Assembly (NCBI GenBank): GCA_003223645.1
Contig: QHVT01000005.1
Location: 124,001 to 188,000, forward strand
Source: Acidobacteriota bacterium
Lineage (GTDB): Bacteria > Acidobacteriota > Thermoanaerobaculia > Gp7-AA8
Direction of reading: 5' to 3'
Length of the DNA: 64,000 nt
The position numbers were made by a program, and so were the translations under genes. This document shows positions 57,708-64,000 of this stretch, piece by piece. The notes under the pieces are model-generated. The model was given only the letters and a program-made list of their open reading frames with translations, had not been told where the DNA came from and ran no database searches. Each line of letters begins with the position of its first letter. The first letter of the stretch is position 1.

Positions 57708-57810
57708 GAGGCTCAGAGGCGCAAAGGCTCAAGGGCTCAAAGGAGCCACGTCGCGCGTGGGTGGCGGTCCACTTTGAGCCTGTGAGCCTTTGAGCCTTTG
57801 AGCCTCTGCG
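57708..57810. repeat. Inverted array of 8-9 bp words (AGGCTCAA / TTGAGCCT)
   Basis: 'ggcgcaaaggctcaagggct' then 'tttgagcctgtgagcctttg' and 'agcctttgagcctctgcgc'. Same extended word family as 624-873. In the divergent region between the FHA protein and the chemoreceptor. Confidence 0.8.
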
Positions 57811-57830
57811 CTTACACTCCGCGCACGTCC

Positions 57831-59918
57831 ATGCTCGTGGGGAATGCAAATCAAACAACGGCGCGCGTCGGGATCCGCTCGAAGTTCATCGGGACGCTGG
57901 CGCTGCTGACGGTCATCGTCGCGCTGCTGATTCTCGTTCTGCAGCAGGCGCTGGTGCGGCGCGCGATGATCCGGCAGACGGTCGAGCAGGGCGCGGCGAT
58001 CGCGCAGACGATCGAGTCGACGGCCGGCTACTACGTCATCTTCGGATTGACGGACGACTTGAAAAACATCGTCGGCGATCTCGCGAAGAGCGCCTCCGTC
58101 GAATACGCGGATTTCCTCGATGCGAGCGGCAAGGTGCTGGCGTCGACGAAGCCGGAGCTTCCGGCGGCGCTGACGAATCGCGCGCCGAGACGTGAGAGCG
58201 GAACATCAACCGGCAACGGGCTGCACATCTACACCGTTCCGTTTTACGAGTCGAAAGCGGATGCGGCGAATCCGGCGGCGAAGCCGAAAGGCTACTTCCG
58301 CCTGCTGATGAACGAGTCGCAGGCGCAGACGGCACTGTCGAGCCTGCGCAAATGGGCAGCCGGGATCGTCGTGCTCGCACTGCTCCTCTCGACGCTCCTC
58401 GCGTGGGGAGCATCGGGCTTCATCGTGCGGCCGATCCTCTCGCTCGTTGAAACGGCGCAGCAGATTTCCGGCGGCGATCTCACGCAGCGCGTCGGAATTC
58501 GCTCCAGCGACGAGATCGGCGGTCTCGCGGAGACCTTCAACGGCATGGCCGCGAACCTCGAGCGGACGGTGAAGAGCCTCGTGCAGTCGCAGTCGAAGCT
58601 GAAGTCGGTCGTGGAGTCGGTGAGCAGCCGCTCGTCCACGATGATCTCGCGCGTCGACGAACAGCGCGCGATCATCGACGACACCTACCAGTCCGTCGAC
58701 CAGCTCAATGGCGGCGTTCGCAAGATCACGGACAACGTCGAAGCGCTCTCCGCGTCGTCGGAAGAAACGTCATCGTCGATGCTGGAGATGGTCGCGTCGA
58801 TGGAAGAAGTGAGCCGCCACACCGACACGCTGTTCTCGTCGGTCGAAGAGACGGCGTCGGCGACCCATCAGATGGTGTCGTCGATCAACGAGGTCGATCA
58901 GAACGTCGTCTATCTCACGAACTTCGTTACCGACACGTCGTCGTCGATGGTCGAGATGTCGGCGTCGATCGCGCAGGTCGAAGCGAACGCCGCGCGCTCG
59001 TACGATCTCGCGCTCGCGGTCGCCGACGCCGCCGAATCGGGCATGAACGCGGTGCGCGAGACGATCGACGGCATGGAGAAGATCCGCCAGTCAGTCATCG
59101 AGACGAACTCCGTCGTCGGCCGCCTCGGCGAGCGCTCGATCGCGATCGGAAAAATTCTCAACGTCATCGAAGACGTCGCCGAACAGACGAACCTCCTCGC
59201 GCTGAACGCCGCGATCCTCGCGGCGCAGGCGGGTGAGTACGGAAAGGGATTCTCGGTCGTCGCCGCGGAGATTCGCGAGCTCTCCGAGCGCACGGCGTCG
59301 TCGACGCGCGACATCGCGGGTCTCATCCGCGGGGTGCAGGAGGAAGTGGACAACGCGCTGAAGGCGACGTCGTCCGGCTCCACGCTCGTCGAGAACGGCG
59401 TCGCGCTGTCGCACGAAGCGGGCAAGGCGCTGAACAACATCCTCGACTCGGCGTCGAAGGCGTCGAACATGGGACGCGAGATCGCCGGCGCGACGCGCGA
59501 GCAGGCGACCGGCAGCGAGACGATCACGCGCGCGGTCGAGCGGCTGCAGGAGATGGTCAAGCAGATCAGTTCCGCGACGCGGCAGCAGGCCGCGGGATCG
59601 GATCACATCCTCAAAGCCGTCGAATCGATGCGCGAGGTGACGAAGTACGTGCGCCAGGCGATGGTCGAGCAGAAGTCGGGATCATCGATGATCTCCGCGG
59701 CCGCCGAGCGGATGATCGAGATGATCCACGAGATCTTCCAGGTCGCCGCGAGCCAGTCGACCGAGAGCGAGAAGATCGTCGCGACGATGCGCCAGGTGCG
59801 CGCGATCGCCGACGGCAACCGCGGCACGGCGAGCGACATGAACGAGGCGATCAATCTGCTCAACGATGCGATCCGCAGCCTCGACGACGAGGTGCGCAAG
59901 TTCCGGGTCAAAGGATGA
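57831..59918 (+). CDS. Methyl-accepting chemotaxis protein
   Basis: 695 residues. Helix 1 (about 18-42), periplasmic sensor (about 43-178, no recognised ligand motif), helix 2 (about 180-210), HAMP ('[20 protein letters not shown]'), then the cytoplasmic signalling coiled coil with the conserved hairpin tip '[20 protein letters not shown]' and '[20 protein letters not shown]'. Directs CheA activity through CheW; a cheW gene lies 283 bases downstream with no other che genes in the window. ATG at 57831 chosen as the first after the array. Confidence 0.93.
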   Translation: MLVGNANQTTARVGIRSKFIGTLALLTVIVALLILVLQQALVRRAMIRQTVEQGAAIAQTIESTAGYYVIFGLTDDLKNIVGDLAKSASVEYADFLDASGKVLASTKPELPAALTNRAPRRESGTSTGNGLHIYTVPFYESKADAANPAAKPKGYFRLLMNESQAQTALSSLRKWAAGIVVLALLLSTLLAWGASGFIVRPILSLVETAQQISGGDLTQRVGIRSSDEIGGLAETFNGMAANLERTVKSLVQSQSKLKSVVESVSSRSSTMISRVDEQRAIIDDTYQSVDQLNGGVRKITDNVEALSASSEETSSSMLEMVASMEEVSRHTDTLFSSVEETASATHQMVSSINEVDQNVVYLTNFVTDTSSSMVEMSASIAQVEANAARSYDLALAVADAAESGMNAVRETIDGMEKIRQSVIETNSVVGRLGERSIAIGKILNVIEDVAEQTNLLALNAAILAAQAGEYGKGFSVVAAEIRELSERTASSTRDIAGLIRGVQEEVDNALKATSSGSTLVENGVALSHEAGKALNNILDSASKASNMGREIAGATREQATGSETITRAVERLQEMVKQISSATRQQAAGSDHILKAVESMREVTKYVRQAMVEQKSGSSMISAAAERMIEMIHEIFQVAASQSTESEKIVATMRQVRAIADGNRGTASDMNEAINLLNDAIRSLDDEVRKFRVKG

Positions 59919-59945
59919 GCGACGTTTCACTCTCGAGGCCCAAAT

Positions 59946-60045
59946 GTCATCCTGAGGCGCGAAGACGCCGAAGAATCTCCCGCAGACGGAGCACGGGCCG
60001 TCCTTCGGCGGGGGATTCCTCGCCGTCTGCGCGGCTCGGAATGAC
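59946..60045. repeat. Palindrome R1, intergenic copy
   Basis: 'gtcatcctgaggcgcgaaga' at the left and 'cgtctgcgcggctcggaatg' then 'ac' at the right. With R5 copy 2 it fills the gap between the chemoreceptor and cheW. Confidence 0.82.
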
Positions 60046-60050
60046 AACAA

Positions 60051-60190
60051 CGGCCCCTCATCCGCCCTTCGGGCACCTTCTCCCCGCAAGCGGGGAGAAG
60101 GGCAACAAACTACGAGTGTGCCGAGTTGCCCCTCGCCCCGCTTGCGGGGAGAGGGTGGCCCTGAGCGAAGCGAAGGGCCGGGTGAGGGGT
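60051..60190. repeat. Dispersed palindrome R5, copy 2
   Basis: 'ggcccctcatccgcccttcg' and 'gaagggccgggtgaggggtg' as ends, with the internal hairpins 'ctccccgcaagcggggag' and 'ccccgcttgcggggag'. It ends 11 bases before the cheW start codon, so it is part of the cheW leader. Confidence 0.82.
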
Positions 60191-60201
60191 GTGTCATCAG
60201 C

Positions 60202-60690
60202 ATGAGCGACAGGCGCGAGCTTCGCCTCATTACGTTCCGCGTCGGCCCCGAGACGTTCGTGCTCGACATCATGGCCGTGCGCCAGATCGTGCCGTACGCG
60301 GGATCGACGAGCGTGCCGACCGCGCCGGAGTTCATCGAGGGAATCATCGTCCTGCGCAACGAAGTGATTCCGATCGTCGATCTGCGCGACCGGCTCTATC
60401 CCGGCATGGACCGCCGTCTCGCCGAGCCGCTCGTCCTCATCACGCACACGAGCGCGGGCTTCATCGGATTGAAAGTCGACGAGGTGCGGCGCATCGTCAA
60501 CGTGAACAGCGACGCGTTCCTCACACCGCCCGACATCATTCGCGGGATTCGCGGCGAGCTGTTGATTGCGGTCGTGCCGCACGGCGAAGAGATTTACCTG
60601 CTCATCGACGTGGAGAACGTGTTGACGGAGCCGGAGAAGCAGCAGCTGCGTGAAGCGGACCTCTCCGTGGAGAGTGTGACGGCGAGGTGA
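60202..60690 (+). CDS. cheW: Chemotaxis coupling protein CheW
   Basis: 162 residues, single CheW domain: 'LITFRVGPETFVLDIMAVRQ', 'EFIEGIIVLRNEVIPIVDLR', 'GFIGLKVDEVRRIVNVNSDA' and 'IRGIRGELLIAVVPHGEEIY' are the canonical signature. It links chemoreceptors to the kinase CheA in the cytoplasm. ATG at 60202 directly after palindrome R5; expression may be influenced by that hairpin. Downstream membrane protein starts 3 bases after its stop. Confidence 0.92.
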   Translation: MSDRRELRLITFRVGPETFVLDIMAVRQIVPYAGSTSVPTAPEFIEGIIVLRNEVIPIVDLRDRLYPGMDRRLAEPLVLITHTSAGFIGLKVDEVRRIVNVNSDAFLTPPDIIRGIRGELLIAVVPHGEEIYLLIDVENVLTEPEKQQLREADLSVESVTAR

Positions 60691-60693
60691 TGG

Positions 60694-62184
60694 ATGGCAG
60701 AGATTGACGCGCTTCGCGTTGCGCACGGTGAGCTGTCGAAGAGGCTCTTCCGCGTCGCGCTGACGTCGTTCGTCCTGCTGTTCCTCGTCGTCCTTTCGTT
60801 CGCCCGCGGATTCGCGCGCGTGAACGGAGACGAAGTCGAGAAGCGCCTGAAAGACATCGCCGCCATCACCAGCCAGGCCGGCGTCGATCCGGACGTACCG
60901 ACGATCTTCAAGCCGGCATGGAACCGCCTCAAGGGACCACGGCCGCAATCGATCTATCTTTCGATCCCTGAGGCTCAGAGCGCGCAAAAAGAGATCAACG
61001 AATTGGGCGCTCTGGCGGACGGTTGGTTCACGTTGAAGCTGCCGCTCGGTTTCACGCAGGTGGAGATCGATCTCCGCGACTGGATCTTCATCCTGCCGCT
61101 GCTGCTTTGGATCAGTAACGTGTACCTCTGGATCACGCGCGCGAAACTGAAGATCGTCGAGGATCTGGCTGCGCGGGAGGTGATCAAGCTGGAGAACACG
61201 CTGGCGCTCGACCGCCTCGCATTCGGAGAACGTGCAGCGTGGACGCGTCTGCCCGCCGCGATCGGAACGACGATTTATCTCGCCGGGACCGCGGGGCTGC
61301 TCCTGTACTTCGCGATTGTCGCATTACCGATGTGGAAGCTGTTCGAGCAGCCCGATGGAGCCTTGACGGCTCGCGGGATGGTCACTTGGATCCTGCTCCT
61401 CATCACGTATTACGTCGCCGCATGGACGCTGTACGTCGAGGCGCGATTCCGCGCGCAAGCGAATGCGATTCTCGGTGTCGACAAGCTGACCCCGGCGCAG
61501 CGGCTCGTCCGTTTCATCGACCGCACCTTCGCGCGCGCGTCCGAGCGCCTCGCGCGTTGCGGGCGCTGGCTGGCCACGCCTGCCGCGGCCGCTGCACTCG
61601 CGAGTCTCTTCACGGCATTCGCGCATAACTGCGACGGCAAACCGATGCCGGGACACACGCTGCTTCACGACAAAGAGGCCTTTTGGTTTTCGGCCAGCAC
61701 CGCGCTTCCCGAGTCCATCGTTCCCTACCTCGGCCACATCTACTACGCCGTCTCGTTGCTGCTTGCGATCACCGCGCTCATCTTCGGGCGACGCCTCGGC
61801 ACTGTGATGCGCCGTGCCCTCATTGCGGCCGCTCTCTTTCTCTATGTGGAAGTCGTCTTCGTTTTTCCCGCGGTCATCGGATGGCTCATCGCCGACGGAA
61901 TCCGGATCATTTTTCTCGTGATCCCTCTGGTCCTCGCGCTGCGCCGTGGACGGGAAGTGATGCGCCCGTGCCTGATCGCGCTTTATCTTCCCGGACTCGT
62001 CGTCGCGCCATGGGCCTGTGTTGCGCTCGTCAAAATGAATCTGTGGGGCGTGCCGATTTACTTCGCCGGTTTCTCGCTGCTTGCAATCGTGTGCACCGCG
62101 GTCGTCGCCGAGGAAGTGCGCGCACCCGCGGTCACTCTTCGTCCTTCATCGTTACAGGCTCATCCCGCCGAACATCCTTCCTGA
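60694..62184 (+). CDS. Multi-pass membrane protein of unknown function
   Basis: 496 residues with about nine hydrophobic helices (first at about 18-40 'LFRVALTSFVLLFLVVLSFA', then about 128-146, 181-206, 225-245, 292-310, 340-362, 375-400, 405-425 and 440-475). A soluble stretch (about 42-125, 'LKDIAAITSQAGVDPDVPTI') follows helix 1. No conserved catalytic motif is recognised. Starts 3 bases after cheW, so co-transcribed. The last 53 bases overlap, on the other strand, the DUF5522 gene, and the end ('TLRPSSLQAHPAEHPS') looks unconserved. Confidence 0.62.
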   Translation: MAEIDALRVAHGELSKRLFRVALTSFVLLFLVVLSFARGFARVNGDEVEKRLKDIAAITSQAGVDPDVPTIFKPAWNRLKGPRPQSIYLSIPEAQSAQKEINELGALADGWFTLKLPLGFTQVEIDLRDWIFILPLLLWISNVYLWITRAKLKIVEDLAAREVIKLENTLALDRLAFGERAAWTRLPAAIGTTIYLAGTAGLLLYFAIVALPMWKLFEQPDGALTARGMVTWILLLITYYVAAWTLYVEARFRAQANAILGVDKLTPAQRLVRFIDRTFARASERLARCGRWLATPAAAAALASLFTAFAHNCDGKPMPGHTLLHDKEAFWFSASTALPESIVPYLGHIYYAVSLLLAITALIFGRRLGTVMRRALIAAALFLYVEVVFVFPAVIGWLIADGIRIIFLVIPLVLALRRGREVMRPCLIALYLPGLVVAPWACVALVKMNLWGVPIYFAGFSLLAIVCTAVVAEEVRAPAVTLRPSSLQAHPAEHPS

Positions 62185-62311
62185 ATCCATACGGACAATG
62201 CCGGCATCCCGACTCGCAGCAGTAGCCCCGCTCGCGAAGATACTTCTCCGTGAAGACCACGTACGGTCCTTCGCGATAGAAGTCGATGCCTTCCACAAGC
62301 TGGTCATTCAT
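62132..62311 (-). CDS. DUF5522 family small cysteine-rich protein
   Basis: 59 residues, found by translating the minus strand by hand: 'MNDQLVEGIDFYREGPYVVF', 'TEKYLRERGYCCESGCRHCP', 'YGFRKDVRRDEPVTMKDEE'. The 'GxY...VFTEKYLxERGYCCxxGCRHCPYGF' pattern is the DUF5522 signature with four Cys and one His that may bind a metal. Function unknown. It lies opposite the end of the membrane protein gene and before the heptose kinase. Confidence 0.85.
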   Translation of the reverse strand: MNDQLVEGIDFYREGPYVVFTEKYLRERGYCCESGCRHCPYGFRKDVRRDEPVTMKDEE

Positions 62312-62326
62312 CGATAGACTCGCCGC

Positions 62327-63343
62327 GTGTTTTCGCGCTCCCGGCTCCTGCAGCTGACGGAAGCGATGAAGGGAAAGCTGATCGTCGTCTACGGCGACAT
62401 CGTAGCGGACCGCTTCATCTACGGCACCCCGAAGCGGATTTCCCGCGAGGCGCCGGTGCTGATTCTTCGCCAGTATCGCGACGATGTGCTCCTCGGCGGC
62501 GCCGGCAACGCCATCAACAACATCCTCACCCTCGGCGGCCTGCCCGTTCCCGTCTCCGTCCTTGGCAATGACAACGCCGGCAACTCACTCGTCGAGCAAC
62601 TGACCGCGAGCGGCATCGACTGCAGCGCGATCCTGCGCGCCGACCGCTATCACACCGCCACGAAGACGCGCATCCTCGGCGGCATGCCGCATGCGAGCCG
62701 GCAGCAGATCGTCCGCTTCGACAACGAAGACGAGCTGGTGATGTCGGAAGAGGAGTCGAGTCAATTCGCGACGCTACTCCGTGAGCAGATCTCGATCTGC
62801 CACGCAGCGCTCGTCAGCGACTACGGCTACGGCGTGGTGCACACGAATCTCGTCGCCACGCTCACGCAATTCGCGCACGGCAAACCGGTCACGCTCGACT
62901 CGCGCTACAACCTCCTCAATTATCCCGGCGTGACCGCGGCAACGCCGAATGAAGAAGAAGCCGCGGCCGCGGCGGGAACGTCGCTCTTCAACGGCGAGGA
63001 TGAAGATCGTTTGTACGACGTCGCGGAGACGCTGCAGGAGTCGCTCGACTGCGAGTCGATTCTCATCACGCGCGGCAGCCGCGGAATGGCGTTGTTCGCG
63101 AGAGAAGGCGCGCCGCTGTTTTTGCCGGTGTACGGGACCGATCAGGTCGCGGACGTCACCGGCGCGGGCGACACGGTGATTGCGACGTTCACGCTTGCGC
63201 TCGCGGCCGGCGCGTCGTACGCCGAGGCTTCGAAGCTCGCCAACTATGGCGGCGGGATCGTCGTGATGAAGATGGGCACGGCGACGGTGTCGAACGACGA
63301 GCTCGCGCACGCGATCGAGCGCGACGAGGAGCTCGCGGAGTGA
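62327..63343 (+). CDS. hldA: D-glycero-beta-D-manno-heptose-7-phosphate kinase
   Basis: 338 residues, PfkB (ribokinase) family, RfaE domain I. Phosphorylates heptose 7-phosphate at C1 in ADP-heptose synthesis for lipopolysaccharide core. 'VYGDIVADRFIYGTPKRISR' and 'EAPVLILRQYRDDVLLGGAG' contain the substrate-binding residues; 'GTDQVADVTGAGDTVIATFT' is the PfkB signature with catalytic Asp. GTG start at 62327; the stop overlaps the next start (GTGA). The E. coli bifunctional HldE is split into two genes here. Confidence 0.92.
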   Translation: MFSRSRLLQLTEAMKGKLIVVYGDIVADRFIYGTPKRISREAPVLILRQYRDDVLLGGAGNAINNILTLGGLPVPVSVLGNDNAGNSLVEQLTASGIDCSAILRADRYHTATKTRILGGMPHASRQQIVRFDNEDELVMSEEESSQFATLLREQISICHAALVSDYGYGVVHTNLVATLTQFAHGKPVTLDSRYNLLNYPGVTAATPNEEEAAAAAGTSLFNGEDEDRLYDVAETLQESLDCESILITRGSRGMALFAREGAPLFLPVYGTDQVADVTGAGDTVIATFTLALAAGASYAEASKLANYGGGIVVMKMGTATVSNDELAHAIERDEELAE

Positions 63344-63804
63344 TCCTCTCCGAAGAGGAATTGTCCGCGGCTCTCGAGCAGGAACGCAGGCAGGGAAAAA
63401 CCATCGCCTTTGCGAACGGCGTGTTCGATGTGCTGCACGTCGGACACGTGCGCTATCTGCAGGACGCATCCCGCGTTGCGGACGTGCTCGTCGTTGGCGT
63501 GAACGGCGACACCTCGGTGCGCGCGATCAAAGGCGCAGGACGGCCGGTGATGCCGGAGCGCGAGCGCGCGGAGATCGTGGACGCGATTCGCGGCGTCGCG
63601 TACGTGACGATCTTCGACGAGTCGAGTCCCGCGCGATTGCTGCAGACGCTGAAGCCCGACTTTCAGTGCAAGGGGACGGACTACACGGCGGACAGCGTGC
63701 CCGAGGCGGGCGTGGTGAAGGCGTACGGCGGGAGAGTCGTGATCGTCGGCGATCCGAAAGATCACTCCACCACCGAGATGCTGGATAGACTGCGGCGCCA
63801 GTGA
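63340..63804 (+). CDS. hldC: D-glycero-beta-D-manno-heptose 1-phosphate adenylyltransferase
   Basis: 154 residues, RfaE domain II. Nucleotidyltransferase with 'FANGVFDVLHVGHVRYLQDA' (HxGH) and 'PERERAEIVDAIRGVAYVTI', adding AMP to heptose 1-phosphate to give ADP-heptose. The GTG start overlaps the hldA stop by 4 bases, and its own TGA overlaps the waaC-like start, so the three genes are translationally coupled. Confidence 0.93.
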   Translation: MILSEEELSAALEQERRQGKTIAFANGVFDVLHVGHVRYLQDASRVADVLVVGVNGDTSVRAIKGAGRPVMPERERAEIVDAIRGVAYVTIFDESSPARLLQTLKPDFQCKGTDYTADSVPEAGVVKAYGGRVVIVGDPKDHSTTEMLDRLRRQ

Positions 63805-64000
63805 AACGAATCCTGGTCCTGCGCCTCTCCGCGCTCGGCGACGTCATCCACACCATTCCCGCCGTCGCCGCGCTGCGCGATCAAACGACTGTTCAATGGG
63901 TCGTCGAGGCGGCGTATCGCGAGCTCGTCGAGATCGTCGCCGGGGTCGAGGCGATCCCCGTGCGATTCAAGCAGTGGGGACGCTCGCCGATCACATCGCG
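63801..64000 (+). CDS. waaC: ADP-heptose:LPS heptosyltransferase, N-terminal part (cut by window end)
   Basis: First 66 codons only. 'KRILVLRLSALGDVIHTIPA' is the N-terminal signature of GT9 heptosyltransferases, followed by 'VAALRDQTTVQWVVEAAYRE'. It transfers heptose from ADP-heptose onto Kdo of the lipopolysaccharide inner core. GTG start overlapping the hldC stop (GTGA). WaaC is more likely than WaaF given 'RLSALGDVIHTIPA', but this needs the rest of the gene. Confidence 0.85.
   Translation, partial: MKRILVLRLSALGDVIHTIPAVAALRDQTTVQWVVEAAYRELVEIVAGVEAIPVRFKQWGRSPITS

Noticed and set aside
624-57810. CRISPR arrays
   Set aside because: The short-word arrays have no spacers of constant length, units of 7-9 bp only, and inverted arms; no cas genes are present.

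Overview
The window is about 64 kb of GC-rich chromosome from a Gram-negative bacterium. A lipopolysaccharide heptose operon, a TonB-dependent receptor with an N-terminal carboxypeptidase-regulatory-like domain, a cardiolipin synthase, many lipoprotein and Sec signals, and DUF4388/DUF1844 genes point to Acidobacteriota or a close soil/groundwater lineage. No rRNA or tRNA is present, so this placement is an inference. Genes lie on both strands and are mostly chromosomal housekeeping: gnd, rpiA, valS, birA, coaX, tsaD, lon, nrdR, lexA, bioY, hldA/hldC/waaC.

Layout. 1-6 kb: end of gnd, cardiolipin synthase + DUF4112, a YihY-type membrane protein, a MOSC protein and a PAP2 phosphatase. 6-16 kb: a TPR/double cyclic-nucleotide-binding protein, an AttH/CrtC-like secreted protein, a class A beta-lactamase-like enzyme, a block of partial duplications of a hybrid histidine kinase 3' end, the kinase itself, a cytochrome c/PHM-like copper monooxygenase and an amidohydrolase. 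16-31 kb: an ABC exporter pair, two small membrane-anchored proteins, a zinc metallopeptidase, an HtrA protease, a lipid kinase, a DUF1844-TPR-DUF4388 operon, a dienelactone hydrolase, a glycosyltransferase, a Coa1-like protein, an HDAC-like deacetylase and a flippase-like protein. 31-49 kb: nrdR, lon, bioY plus an RND/MMPL exporter, a lipoprotein, rpiA, gamma-glutamyltransferase, coaX, an IS110-family insertion, birA, valS, tsaD and an SDR-type epimerase. 49-57 kb: TonB receptor, XRE regulator, lexA with a readable promoter/operator, a small accessory island with a transposase remnant and a 106-bp tandem repeat, a CsgG-like protein, a diguanylate cyclase and an FHA protein. 57-64 kb: chemoreceptor, CheW, a membrane protein, a short DUF5522 gene found by hand on the opposite strand, and the heptose operon.

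The outstanding feature is the intergenic DNA. Almost every junction carries one of two kinds of repeat. (i) About 17 inverted arrays are built from short tandem words of 7-9 bp; nearly all have a purine-rich arm first and its reverse complement second. (ii) Six families of dispersed palindromes occur in two to four copies. Both kinds run into genes. Three exported proteins (7911, 37596 and 40836) have the hydrophobic core of the signal peptide encoded by a heptanucleotide arm, and in two of them the charged start is encoded by the other arm. A heptamer array encodes the N-terminus of the ABC permease, and two dispersed palindromes sit in frame inside that same protein, in the manner of Rickettsia palindromic elements. 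In two convergent pairs the array words supply the stop codons of both genes. Because 7 is not a multiple of 3, a heptanucleotide array encodes the same heptapeptide in all three frames; for three of the words both arms are free of stops. This looks like a repeat system that supplies protein segments, and it is the best candidate here for something not yet described.
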